Of a stretch of DNA of 64,000 nt, positions 1 to 8,461 are shown piece by piece. The number at the start of each line of letters is the position of its first letter. Within the stretch, counting starts at the first letter, position 1. A program made the position numbers and the translations under genes. Source of the stretch: Bin5 sp034422415 (GTDB taxonomy: Bacteria > Chloroflexota > Anaerolineae > Caldilineales > Caldilineaceae). The stretch is taken from assembly GCA_965202955.1 (NCBI GenBank), contig OZ241871.1:868001-932000 (forward strand). Direction: 5' to 3'. Below the pieces are notes generated by a model. That model saw nothing but the letters and a program-made list of their open reading frames with translations, had not been told where the DNA came from and ran no database searches.

Positions 1-235
1 TGTCTTCCGGTGTCGGCTCGGGCGTATCGGTCAAGGTCGGAAGGGGCGTGATCTGCGTCACAACCGGCTCTTGCGGTTGTTCGCTTACCGGACTATCGAC
101 TTCCTCGACAACGCGTTCGCGCGTGCACGCGCAAAACAGAAGAGTCGCCGCAATAATCAGGATGACACCCGTCATCCACCGTGAATTTGTGGACTGCGAC
201 ACCGTACCACTGTTAACGCGCGACTGCGTGCCCAT
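1..235 (-). CDS. Lipoprotein with Thr/Pro linker, N-terminal part only
   Basis: The gene starts with ATG at 235 and runs off the left edge, so only 78 residues are visible. A GGAG lies about 8 nt upstream of the ATG. Residues 21-34 are a hydrophobic signal segment. It ends in LLFCAC, so Cys35 or Cys37 could be the lipidated cysteine, although neither fits the lipobox perfectly. After it comes an acidic, Pro/Thr-rich stretch (PLPTLTDTPEPTPED), the usual linker between a lipid anchor and an exported domain in Chloroflexota. The functional domain lies outside the window, so no function can be given. A promoter at 379-407 points into it. Confidence 0.6.
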   Translation of the reverse strand, partial: MGTQSRVNSGTVSQSTNSRWMTGVILIIAATLLFCACTRERVVEEVDSPVSEQPQEPVVTQITPLPTLTDTPEPTPED

Positions 236-378
236 CGATTTTCTCCACTTCTGCAGGCATTTGACGCAACGAACTGCCGACCGTTATTCGGAACTCCGGC
301 CTAATCCAAGCACGACACTGCAGGGGACAACATGTAGGAACTGAAAATGCGCCCCCTCGTGTGGACAGCCGGAAAGAC

Positions 379-407
379 ATCATAGCATACCCGCAAACGC
401 CCCGCAA
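379..407 (-). promoter_or_regulatory. Sigma70-type promoter for the truncated lipoprotein gene
   Basis: On the minus strand TTGCGG (402-407) and TATGAT (379-384) are 17 bp apart, about 140 bp upstream of the lipoprotein ATG at 235. The -10 region reads TATGCTATGAT, the same 11 bases as in the ABC operon promoter at 12347-12375. The rest of the gene-free stretch 236-551 holds only short ORFs that overlap each other, and I see nothing else in it. Confidence 0.45.
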
Positions 408-551
408 CCGGTTTCGCGCAAATCGGGTGAAGACCCGCATGTTTGTTCACATGAACCAGGAGCCGGCCAACGTCGCGCCGGCAGGCCTGGCGGGGGCACC
501 CAGCCAAGGCGGCGGCGAGCGGCCAGTGCAGTCAATTCAGAGGCGGGCGGT

Positions 552-1706
552 TCAGCCCAAGAAACGGGCAACGGAAAACGGCGCTAAGTCCCAGGCGAGC
601 GGTTGCTCAAGTGCTTGCTCAACGACCAGCTTTGCGCTGAAAGGACCGAGCGTGAGACCGGTAGGCCCGTGACCGGTGGCAAGGTAGATGCCATTCACGC
701 CGGGAACGGCACCCAGCAGAGGCAAATGATCTGATGTATAGGGGCGCAGGCCGACGCGAATATCATCGATGGCGGCGTCGCTCAGGCCGGGCGCCAGGCG
801 CAGAGCCTCATGCAACACTTCGCGGACACCGCTTACTGTCGCATATGCCGCGTAGCCGCTATTGGTCTCGCGCGTCGCGCCGACGGCGACGCGTCCGCCG
901 GGCCATGGCACCTGATAGTGGTCGCTGAAACCCATCACGATCGACCAGGCGCCGGTTTCCCGGCAGGGAAGTTGCAGATGGATAATCTGTCCCCGTTGCG
1001 GCGCAACCGGAATCTGCACATCCAGCTGGAGACCGAAATCCTTTGACCAGGCACCACCGGCGATGAGCACGGCGCCGGCCGTATACTCGTCACCGCAGAC
1101 GGAGCGTACGCCGTGTACCCGGCCATCATCAAAAAGCAGCGCAGATAGATCGACCTCTCTGGTCTTCACGCCGCGTGCGCGCAAACCGCGTTCGAGAGCC
1201 GCGGTCATTAAGCGACCGTCGACCCGCCGGGCGGCCGGCTGGAGCAGCACAGCGGACGCGTCGGCCAGCAGAGGGTAGTAGACGTTGCGCGCCTCACTGG
1301 GCGAAATCCTCTGGACAGAATCTACCGGCGACGGCTGACGCTCCTCTTGGCGGGCGAAGATCGTCCGTTCCATCTCTACCAGCGCATCCGCTTCAACGTC
1401 ATCGAGAGCCACGATCATCTTCGCGCAGTGGCCATAGGCCCGGGAAAGATCCTCGCCAGGCACACCGTCGGCCGCGAGATCCTCAATCAACACCGAGTAG
1501 TAGCCAACCGCGTCCAAAGCAAATTCGTACCAGAGACGACCGTCGCGGGTGCTGCTCTCAGGGGCGAGGATGCCCGCGCCCGCATCCGTCGCCCGACCGG
1601 CATCGCGCCGATCGCACAGTAGCGTGCGCGCGCCCAACTGACCCGCGCGATAGGCCGCGGCCGCGCCGACGATGCCACCGCCGACTATAATGAGGTCGAA
1701 GTCCAT
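552..1706 (-). CDS. FAD-dependent oxidoreductase, glycine oxidase/D-amino acid oxidase (DAO) family
   Basis: This 384-residue protein opens with a Rossmann dinucleotide-binding motif (LIIVGGGIVGAAAAYRAG) within its first 22 residues, followed by the acidic/basic strand-2 region LLCDRRDAG. The C-terminal part has the FAD-contacting pattern of DAO proteins (GLRPYTSDHLPLLG, then YLATGHGPTGLTLGP). Length and layout match glycine oxidase (ThiO) and related soluble amine oxidases, which oxidise a secondary or primary amine to an imine and give peroxide. No thi genes are nearby, so a thiamine role is not supported and the substrate is open. It is the last gene of a long minus-strand run and follows the sugar dehydrogenase gene by 25 bp. 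Start ATG at 1706; a weak AAGGG lies upstream. Confidence 0.85.
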   Translation of the reverse strand: MDFDLIIVGGGIVGAAAAYRAGQLGARTLLCDRRDAGRATDAGAGILAPESSTRDGRLWYEFALDAVGYYSVLIEDLAADGVPGEDLSRAYGHCAKMIVALDDVEADALVEMERTIFARQEERQPSPVDSVQRISPSEARNVYYPLLADASAVLLQPAARRVDGRLMTAALERGLRARGVKTREVDLSALLFDDGRVHGVRSVCGDEYTAGAVLIAGGAWSKDFGLQLDVQIPVAPQRGQIIHLQLPCRETGAWSIVMGFSDHYQVPWPGGRVAVGATRETNSGYAAYATVSGVREVLHEALRLAPGLSDAAIDDIRVGLRPYTSDHLPLLGAVPGVNGIYLATGHGPTGLTLGPFSAKLVVEQALEQPLAWDLAPFSVARFLG

Positions 1707-1731
1707 TGCAGACCCTTATGGTTGTGACACC

Positions 1732-3072
1732 CTATTGGGGCGCCGTCCGCTCCTGTATTTGCAGAACTGCGCCGTTCCTATGATCGACGACATAGAGATT
1801 CCCTGACCCATCCTGTCCAAAGCTGCTGACGTTGTGGGAGGTGTCCAACAACATCCTGGCCTCCCAATGACCTCCGTCCCGCCGCAGACCCCAAATGCGC
1901 CCGCTCACGTAGTCGGCAAAAAAGTAGATGCCCCGCAACGAGGGATAGTCCGCGCCCCGGTAGACGAAGCCTCCTGTAATCGATTGTCCGCTCTCGCGGC
2001 CGTAGATCGCCACAGGCAACGTCAGGCCAATCGTGGAACAGCCGACCGCGGGATTGAAGCAGTGGAGACCCTCGGTGATGCGCCAGCCGTAGTTTTCGCC
2101 GCCGCCGCTAGCCGCCGGCTGAAAGCTCACCTCTTCCCACTGGTTCTGGCCTACATCTGCGATGTAGAGATCGCCGGTCTCGCGGTCGAAGGAATAGCGC
2201 CAGGGATTACGCAGGCCATAAGCCCAGATTTCGTCGAGGAATTCGTCATTGCCGACAAAGGGATTATCGACGGGAATCACGTAACGGGCGTCTGTTGGCG
2301 AAGTTACGTCGATGCGAAGCATTTTGCCCAGCAGCGTCTGGCCCTTTTGCCCGTTGTCCTGGGGGTCGCCGCCGCTGCCCCCATCTCCGGTCCCGATCCA
2401 GAGGTAGCCATCGGGACCAAAGACGAGCTGGCCGCCATTGTGATTGCCCCAAGGCTGGAAAAATTCGAGAACGATCTCTTCCGAACCAGGATCGGCCAAG
2501 TGGGCGTCGTCGCGCAGGCGGAAGCGGGAGACGCGGGTATGCAGACTGCCTGGCAAAGTGGTCGTATAGTTGACATAGAAGATGCGGCTGCCGTCGAAAT
2601 CAGGCGGAAATGCGATGCCCAGCAGCCCTTTTTCTCCGCAGCAGTCGACGCGGTCGCGGATGTCGAGAAAAGGCGTTTCGCTCTTGACGCCACCGTTGAA
2701 CATCTGTACCAGCCCCGCCTGCTCGATCACATAGAGCCGACCGGAGCCGTCTCCGGCATCGGCGAAGTCCACAGGATTTTTGAGACCGGAAATCGTCTCG
2801 ACCAGCACGATCTCCGGCCAGACCGGCGCCTCGAAGGGTACAGGCGTGTTCGTTGGCGGGGGCGGTTCGGTGGCTGCGACTGTCATGGTCGCAGTAGGCG
2901 AAGGCGATTGCACAGTCTCGACTTCCGGCTCCTCCGATTGGGGCGCCGGCGTACTGTTCTGTGAACAGGCCGAAACGAACACCATTCCAACGACTACGCT
3001 GATTTTCCAAAGCCGCCCAAGCGCCCTGAGTGACTCGCTGTTCAAGTTAAAGTTTCTTGACCGATTTCTCAT
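1732..3072 (-). CDS. PQQ-dependent sugar dehydrogenase-like lipoprotein (GSDH beta-propeller family)
   Basis: A 446-residue exported protein. Residues 1-36 have basic residues, a hydrophobic core and the lipobox VSAC, followed by a Thr/Pro-rich spacer up to about residue 80. The rest shows features of the soluble glucose/sorbosone dehydrogenase propeller: GSGRLYVIEQAGLVQMF, KGLLGIAFPPDF, NHNGGQLVFGPDGYLWIGTG, and GLRNPWRYSFDRETGDLYIA. These motifs carry the PQQ and Ca2+ contacts of the family. The likely role is oxidation of a sugar or other alcohol/aldehyde outside the cytoplasmic membrane. Members of this fold are often annotated from sequence alone and some do not bind PQQ. The gene lies between the MoxR gene (55 bp) and the FAD oxidoreductase (25 bp), so cotranscription is plausible. 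Confidence 0.85.
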   Translation of the reverse strand: MRNRSRNFNLNSESLRALGRLWKISVVVGMVFVSACSQNSTPAPQSEEPEVETVQSPSPTATMTVAATEPPPPTNTPVPFEAPVWPEIVLVETISGLKNPVDFADAGDGSGRLYVIEQAGLVQMFNGGVKSETPFLDIRDRVDCCGEKGLLGIAFPPDFDGSRIFYVNYTTTLPGSLHTRVSRFRLRDDAHLADPGSEEIVLEFFQPWGNHNGGQLVFGPDGYLWIGTGDGGSGGDPQDNGQKGQTLLGKMLRIDVTSPTDARYVIPVDNPFVGNDEFLDEIWAYGLRNPWRYSFDRETGDLYIADVGQNQWEEVSFQPAASGGGENYGWRITEGLHCFNPAVGCSTIGLTLPVAIYGRESGQSITGGFVYRGADYPSLRGIYFFADYVSGRIWGLRRDGGHWEARMLLDTSHNVSSFGQDGSGNLYVVDHRNGAVLQIQERTAPQ

Positions 3073-3127
3073 CTCCGATTTCCTGGGCTGACTTCAAGCT
3101 GAGGCGAGACCAGCGTCTGTCCGGTCT

Positions 3128-4075
3128 CTAACGCGGCACGTCGACGCCGGCGACGATGCGGCGGACTGCCCCGTCGGCGTCAATACCTTCGATTTCGGCC
3201 TCGGGCCGCAGCAGCACGCGGTGACGCAGCACCGGCGCGGCCAGAGCCTTCACATCGTCTGGGACGATGTATGCCCGGCCCTGCAAGGCCGCGTAGCTCT
3301 TTGATGATTGTAACAGAGCGATGCTTGCACGGGGACTCCCGCCCAGCAGCAGATCCGGGCTGCGGCGCGTGGCGCTCACGAGAGAACTAATGTATCTGAA
3401 AACGCCAGGCTCAACCGTCACGCGCCGAATTTCGTCCCGGACATCCGCCAATTCGGCCTGTAATATCACCGGCCTGATGTCGACTGCATCCAATTTATGC
3501 GCGTCGAATCCCTCGTGATAGCGCTGCAGCACCTCTTGTTCGGACTCGTCGGACGGATAGTCGACCAGCACTTTGAAGAGGAAGCGGTCGACCTGGGCTT
3601 CCGGAAGCGGATAGGTGCCCTCGTATTCGACCGGATTCTGGGTCGCCAGCACCATGAACGGCTCATCGAGAGGATAGGCCACGCCGTCAATGGTGGCCTG
3701 GCGCTCCTCCATCGCTTCCAGAAGCGCCGATTGGGTCTTGGCCGGCGCGCGGTTGATCTCGTCGGCCAGCAGAATCTGGGTGAAGATTGGGCCTTTGCGC
3801 AGATGAAAGCGACCACTGTCCAGATCGAAGACTTGCGTGCCGACGATGTCTGACGGCATAAGGTCGGCGGTGAACTGGATACGTCCGAATACCGCGTCTG
3901 TCAGCCGGGCGAGTGTCTTGGCCATCAATGTCTTGGCCGTACCGGGTACTCCTTCGAGCAGGACGTGGCCACCGCTGAGAAATGCGATTACGATCTGCTC
4001 GAATACGTCATCCTGGCCGACGATGACTTTGGCGGCCTGCACGCGGATGGAAGCATAGAGTTGAGAAACATTCAT
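3128..4075 (-). CDS. MoxR-family AAA+ ATPase
   Basis: At 315 residues this is a typical-length MoxR ATPase. Walker A is GVPGTAKT at residues 42-49, Walker B is LLADEINRAP and sensor 1 is MVLATQNP, followed by the MoxR signature PLPEAQVDRFLFK. Family members act as chaperones that help mature or activate partner proteins, often with DUF58 or vWA proteins. Here the upstream neighbour is a DUF4350 membrane protein (60 bp gap), a common Actinobacteria/Chloroflexota pairing, but the usual DUF58 gene is missing. Start ATG at 4075, with GGAA upstream. Confidence 0.92.
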   Translation of the reverse strand: MNVSQLYASIRVQAAKVIVGQDDVFEQIVIAFLSGGHVLLEGVPGTAKTLMAKTLARLTDAVFGRIQFTADLMPSDIVGTQVFDLDSGRFHLRKGPIFTQILLADEINRAPAKTQSALLEAMEERQATIDGVAYPLDEPFMVLATQNPVEYEGTYPLPEAQVDRFLFKVLVDYPSDESEQEVLQRYHEGFDAHKLDAVDIRPVILQAELADVRDEIRRVTVEPGVFRYISSLVSATRRSPDLLLGGSPRASIALLQSSKSYAALQGRAYIVPDDVKALAAPVLRHRVLLRPEAEIEGIDADGAVRRIVAGVDVPR

Positions 4076-4135
4076 GGATTCCAGACCTGTAAACGGGTGG
4101 AGCGGCCTGTGCGCCCGCCGCGGCCGGTCAGCGGG

Positions 4136-5368
4136 CTAAGACGGAATGTTGTCAACTGTGGCGGCTCTGAATTCATCGACCCGCCGCGCCAGTTGCAGAA
4201 GCCGTTCCTCATCCGGGACCGTCGCCAACTCATCCAGGAGCGCTGCGGCCTGCGCGATTGTTAAGTTGGGGCGGGCCCCAGCAGAAGAATGGTCGCGGAT
4301 AGTATCCCTGTGGTGAGCGGACCTGGACAAAGTCGGGTCCAGCGAGCGCAACTGGCGCAAGAACTCGTCGTCGGGCAAACTCGGGCGGAGCCGCCAGGGC
4401 CTTCCCAAGGCCTGCTTCAACCGGAAGCGTTGATGGCGTGCGATGTGGTCGCGGACGCGAGCCCTTCGTTGCAGGCCTGCCATCGCAACCACGAACTCGG
4501 CAGCATCCCGCGGCCGCCCCTGACTCGGCGCCTCCAGAGGCGGGCCGAGGCGCCGGCCGGACAGGAGCAGCCAGCCCCCGCAGAGCAGCAGCAGGAATAC
4601 GGCAGCCCACCCAGCCGGCGTAAGATAGACCCAATCCCTGAAGGTATTGACAGGCGGGCGTTCGCCGGGCAGGAGCGGGCCGAACATGTGATAGGTGTCG
4701 ACGACGACCGTGCCGCCGGCGGGAACAGTGCGCAGAAAGGCCGGAAACAGTTGGGCCTGGGCGCCGCTTTCGGAAAGCCGGCCGTTAGTAAACGCGAACG
4801 GCTCGCCAACGAGCCAGGCCCAACCGGCGCCGTACTTGAGTACGGCAAGCCTCGTCCCATATCCACTTTTCAGGACGGCAATTATGTGCGGCGCCCTGGT
4901 CGCGTCGAAACCATGCCCGCCCCGGTCAAAAGTTTCGGTAGCTTCCGGCAGCAAGGGCTGACTCTGCTCCACTTCTATCGCGGCGGGATGGTTCCATGAC
5001 CTGTAATTGAATGCTCGCCGCAGCTCCCGGTCCGCGTGGCCGACGATCACCGCGGTGCCGCCGTCCTCGACCCATTCGAAGAGTCGGTCCGCCTCCCCCT
5101 GGGTGAACCGCCCTTCGCCGGGGTAAATGAGCAGCATGTGCTGGCGCGCCGAGGGCGCAAATCGCGTCTGGCCGTTCGTCGTGACCTGATAACCCATCTC
5201 CTGCAGCCACTCTCGCAGCATCAACAGGCCGTTCGGGCTGCGGCTGTCCGGATCGAATGGCTGCTCGACGGGGCTGTCACCCCAGACAAGAACCGCTACC
5301 AACAGCAGGAGGAACAACCCGACCAGCACAGGCGTATGCCAATTTTGTTGCGAGACCATCGCGATCAT
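4136..5368 (-). CDS. DUF4350 domain membrane protein
   Basis: A 410-residue protein with one membrane segment near residues 12-30 (VGLFLLLLVAVLVW) and a second near 250-270 (WAAVFLLLLCGGWLLLSG). Between them lies the DUF4350 domain, with PNGLLMLREWLQEMGY near its start and a glutamine-amidotransferase-like core (LLIYPGEGRFTQGEADRLFEWVEDGG). The domain is predicted to face outward. The C-terminal 130 residues are basic, helical and probably cytoplasmic. The biochemical role of DUF4350 is unknown; its steady partner is a MoxR ATPase, and that is the next gene here. The gene begins 36 bp after the PhyH gene. The ATG at 5368 has no strong Shine-Dalgarno; ATG at 5359 is an alternative. Confidence 0.8.
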   Translation of the reverse strand: MIAMVSQQNWHTPVLVGLFLLLLVAVLVWGDSPVEQPFDPDSRSPNGLLMLREWLQEMGYQVTTNGQTRFAPSARQHMLLIYPGEGRFTQGEADRLFEWVEDGGTAVIVGHADRELRRAFNYRSWNHPAAIEVEQSQPLLPEATETFDRGGHGFDATRAPHIIAVLKSGYGTRLAVLKYGAGWAWLVGEPFAFTNGRLSESGAQAQLFPAFLRTVPAGGTVVVDTYHMFGPLLPGERPPVNTFRDWVYLTPAGWAAVFLLLLCGGWLLLSGRRLGPPLEAPSQGRPRDAAEFVVAMAGLQRRARVRDHIARHQRFRLKQALGRPWRLRPSLPDDEFLRQLRSLDPTLSRSAHHRDTIRDHSSAGARPNLTIAQAAALLDELATVPDEERLLQLARRVDEFRAATVDNIPS

Positions 5369-5404
5369 CGGCGCAGGAACATGACATGCGAGGCTGCCCT
5401 CCGG

Positions 5405-6244
5405 CTATCCCCAGCGATGCTCGGGCGGGTCGAAGAGGAAGCCGTGAAACAGCTTGCGCCGCTCAGGCGAGAGGTTGTTGTAGAAGCCCTTGGAATAGCC
5501 CCAGTGCTCCTGGGAAGCGATCATCCACGGGTGTTCATAGGCGTAGTAAAGCATACAGCGCAGTCCGCCTTCGCGGTTGAAGGGGCCGCCCGAGTGCCAG
5601 AGGGCGTTGTGAAACAGAATGGCACTGCCCGCCGGCGCGCAGATCTCCTCAATCCCTACCGATTTCTCTGCCCGCTTCAGGTCTTCTTGGGCGGGCTCAT
5701 AGGCCGCCTTGTGGCTGCCGGGCACGATGCAGAGGTTGCCCTGTCCAGGCTGCGTCATGTCGCTCAGGTAGTAACCAATCTTGAGCTGCAAGAGGGGAAT
5801 ATTCGGACCTAAGTTGCGATACCCTTCGTCATGGCCGTCGATGTGCCATCCCCCGCCTTGCCCCATCAGGTCGCTAGTGTACTCGATGAGCGCGTCGGAA
5901 GCATGATGATGCGGGCGGGCGTTGAGCAGACCGGTCACGTAGGGCCAGATCGCGGGCCAGTCGAGCATCTCCAGGAAAAGGGGGTCTTCGTCGAGGATAT
6001 AGAAGATGCGCGTGCTCTTTTCGCCCTTGATCTGCGTCATGCCGGTGTGGGGGACGCCCTGCTCCTGCAGTGTGCGCCGCCGCAGCATCACGCGCGCAAG
6101 CGCATCGGTCAAGGCTTTGACGTGGTCCGCATCCAGGAACTCCTCCAGGACCAGATATCCATTGTTGTCGAAGAAGAAGCGCTCCGCCAATGTGGGGCAG
6201 CCTTCACCAGCCGCTTTCCCGTTCTCAATTTCACTTTGTGCCAT
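5405..6244 (-). CDS. Phytanoyl-CoA dioxygenase (PhyH) family protein
   Basis: A 279-residue non-heme Fe(II)/2-oxoglutarate oxygenase. The facial triad is visible: HxD in GGWHIDGHDEGY and the distal His in AILFHNALWHSGG, followed by the 2-oxoglutarate-binding Arg region NREGGLRCMLYY. I chose ATG at 6244 because GGAGAGG lies 7 nt upstream; a longer form from 6271 adds nine residues without support. PhyH proteins hydroxylate unactivated carbons in lipids or small metabolites, and the substrate cannot be read from sequence. The gene is the middle part of a PhyH-cyclase-PhyH cluster and may be cotranscribed with the DUF4350 gene 36 bp downstream. Confidence 0.88.
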   Translation of the reverse strand: MAQSEIENGKAAGEGCPTLAERFFFDNNGYLVLEEFLDADHVKALTDALARVMLRRRTLQEQGVPHTGMTQIKGEKSTRIFYILDEDPLFLEMLDWPAIWPYVTGLLNARPHHHASDALIEYTSDLMGQGGGWHIDGHDEGYRNLGPNIPLLQLKIGYYLSDMTQPGQGNLCIVPGSHKAAYEPAQEDLKRAEKSVGIEEICAPAGSAILFHNALWHSGGPFNREGGLRCMLYYAYEHPWMIASQEHWGYSKGFYNNLSPERRKLFHGFLFDPPEHRWG

Positions 6245-6346
6245 AGTTGGACCTCTCCAGGATGTTTGCATCCGGCTGGGATTCAGCGAACATATTGCAA
6301 GGGAAGCTGCAATGCTCAGACTATAGTCGATTTGGGCCGCACATGG

Positions 6347-7012
6347 TTACGGCTCTTCGACGACCGCGATAGCCCGCACCGGAGAGCCGTCCCGGCCGGT
6401 AATTTTGAGAGGCAACGCGGCGAATTCAAACAGCGGCTGGCCGATCTGATCGAGGTTGGTCAGGTTTTCGACAATCAGAACATCATTGCCCAGCAGCACA
6501 AAATGGGCGTCATTGGGCGAATAGTCAACTGACGGCGTATCGACTCCGACCAGCTCGATGCCGCAGTCCACCAGGAAGCGGGCTGCGGCGCCCGTCAGGG
6601 CGGGATAGTCGGTGAAATAGAGCGGCTGGCCCCAATACTGCGCCCAGCCGGTGTTGAGGACCACCTTGGGCGTTCGGCTTAGGGAGTCCCGGAGGGGCAC
6701 CAGATCATCCTCGGTTATTTCCTCTTTGGCCCGTTTATGCAAAAGGTCAACAAGCAGGGCTGGCCCCACGCATTGCCCCAGCGGAATCTGTTCAATGGTC
6801 GCCCGGCCATGGTAGAAGTGGAAGAAAGCGTCCATGTGCGTGCCTGTGTGGAGGGAGGCGCGCAGTAGACTGGTATTCAGGTGACCCGGTGTGCCGGGCG
6901 GAAGGTCGGCGGGAATCGAAGTCTTGACCGTAACCTCGACCGGATCATCGCCGGGAAAGGGAGGAGTCGATTGATCGAGGGGATGACTCAGATCGACAGT
7001 TCTACGCGGCAT
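6347..7012 (-). CDS. Cyclase family protein (kynurenine formamidase-like metal hydrolase)
   Basis: At 221 residues this matches the cyclase/KynB family. The N-terminus has SHPLDQSTPPFPGDDP, and the metal motif HTGTHMDAFFHF corresponds to HxGTHxDxPxH with Phe in place of Pro. A later conserved patch is LVGVDTPSVDY. Family members hydrolyse amides or lactones with a bound Zn2+ or Mn2+, as in formylkynurenine or isatin hydrolysis. With no tryptophan-pathway genes nearby, KynB activity itself is not supported. It lies between two PhyH oxygenases (43 and 102 bp gaps), suggesting a short catabolic set in which an oxidised product is hydrolysed. Confidence 0.85.
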   Translation of the reverse strand: MPRRTVDLSHPLDQSTPPFPGDDPVEVTVKTSIPADLPPGTPGHLNTSLLRASLHTGTHMDAFFHFYHGRATIEQIPLGQCVGPALLVDLLHKRAKEEITEDDLVPLRDSLSRTPKVVLNTGWAQYWGQPLYFTDYPALTGAAARFLVDCGIELVGVDTPSVDYSPNDAHFVLLGNDVLIVENLTNLDQIGQPLFEFAALPLKITGRDGSPVRAIAVVEEP

Positions 7013-7055
7013 GAAACGCCTCGCTCCAGGTCTCGATACAGTCGAACCGGCACCA

Positions 7056-7907
7056 CTATGCCTGTTCTTTCTCCCATGCGCGCCGGCTGGCGCGCCAGGC
7101 CTGCCAGGAGTCCACGCTTTCAGGACGTTGCCTGCTGCGGGCGACGAAGCCGAGCAGCCCTATCTTGGCCAGCCAGTCAAGCGGCGTTCCGGTCACGCTA
7201 TAACGCAGATCGATGCTCCAGCGGATTTCGTCGCTGTTGTTCATCAACGAACGATGGAAAGTGAGATTGCGGAACGCGACGGCATCCCCGGCTCTCATCG
7301 CCAGCGTTTCAACGCGGCCACGAGCCTCGACGTCCTCGACGGGCACGAGATGGTCGCCCTGCCTCTTGTTTGGCAGCAGGCCCCACTTGTGACTGCCGGA
7401 TATGAACTGCATGCAACCGTTCTCTTCGTCCACATCCACGAGCGGTACCCAGAGCGAGAGGATATGCAAGGGTTCGGTTTGCGCGCCGTAATAGTCGCTG
7501 TCCTGATGCCAGGGCAGCGTGGTCAGTTGCTCCTGCGGCAATTTGGGCCGTACCCAATAGTCGCCGTTCATCGTTATCTCGCCTGAACCGAGCAGCGATT
7601 CAACCAGATCCAGCACCGCCGGGTACATGCACAGATCATAGACAGCCTCGCTGAAAACTTCCCGATTCCAACCCAGCGACCGCCTTTCGAGATCGCTGAG
7701 GACCTCCATTAGCCGCCGCGTGAACGGCGCAGCTTCGTGCAATTCCTCAATCTTCCCTTCTGCGTAAAGGTCTCGGGCGATCTGGTCAACGGCATTTTCA
7801 ACAGCTTGTTGCACCGGTGCCAGTTCTTGCCCACTCAGGATGCCAGGTACCAACAGGTAGCCTTGGTCTTCGTACGCCTGCAGTTGTTGTTGATTGAGAG
7901 GACCCAT
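7056..7907 (-). CDS. Phytanoyl-CoA dioxygenase (PhyH) family protein
   Basis: A 283-residue Fe(II)/2-oxoglutarate oxygenase. The HxD pair sits in LPWHQDSDYY, the distal His in NLTFHRSLMNNS, and the Arg needed for the 2-oxoglutarate carboxylate follows in RWSIDLRYS. I chose ATG at 7907 (AGGGAG about 12 nt upstream); the longer frame would need a TTG start at 7952 and has no better ribosome site. It shares only the fold motifs with the PhyH gene at 5405-6244, so the two are not a recent duplicate. It is the first gene of the minus-strand run, and the cyclase follows after 43 bp. Confidence 0.88.
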   Translation of the reverse strand: MGPLNQQQLQAYEDQGYLLVPGILSGQELAPVQQAVENAVDQIARDLYAEGKIEELHEAAPFTRRLMEVLSDLERRSLGWNREVFSEAVYDLCMYPAVLDLVESLLGSGEITMNGDYWVRPKLPQEQLTTLPWHQDSDYYGAQTEPLHILSLWVPLVDVDEENGCMQFISGSHKWGLLPNKRQGDHLVPVEDVEARGRVETLAMRAGDAVAFRNLTFHRSLMNNSDEIRWSIDLRYSVTGTPLDWLAKIGLLGFVARSRQRPESVDSWQAWRASRRAWEKEQA

Positions 7908-8198
7908 CGAATCGTTTATCTCCCTTCTAAAGTAATCCCCCAATGAAACCAAAAGTCTTGCTCAAGGGAGAGATGATGTGAAAGAACCATCTGATCGATT
8001 TTCTTTATGGTGAGCCCCAACTGCGCACTTCTACGCACTCTTACCCGCCTTTGCGCAATTCTCTGGTGTTCTTTTTCTTTCAGCGTTCTTTCTGTTGGGC
8101 AGTAAGGTGAGTCTTGATAGCATAGCAGACCCGTGTCCTTTTGCTACTTCGGAATTCTCTGTGGAGCCGTGTGAAAAGTCTTCTAGTTGTTCGTTTAG

Positions 8199-8273
8199 AA
8201 AGTGATCCCCTTATGAAAGCTGGAGCCCCTAAAAGAAGAAACTCTGTGATCCATAGGGGAAACAAATCACTTT
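8199..8273. repeat. Imperfect inverted repeat in a gene-free AT-rich stretch
   Basis: The gene-free stretch 7908-8461 is more AT-rich than its surroundings. In it AAAGTGAT (8199-8206) followed by CCCC and TATG pairs with CATA (8252-8255), GGGG (8256-8259) and, after a 6-nt bulge, ATCACTTT (8266-8273). It could be a transcript hairpin, a small mobile-element scar or an operator. The other ORFs in this stretch are short, overlapping and show no family pattern. Confidence 0.4.
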
Positions 8274-8461
8274 TCCCTCACAGCACTGGATTACTTCTAC
8301 TACCCTATCACACGATCACACAGGCTTGGGCCTGCTTCTTGCCGACCGGTTGCAGCCGAGGGCAGCCCCCTTCATGAAATCTTTGGGGAAGTTCATAGAG
8401 AAGGCAAACTGTGGGATCGGTACAATAGACAGGCCGGCAGGCGAATGGAAAATCCCATCGC

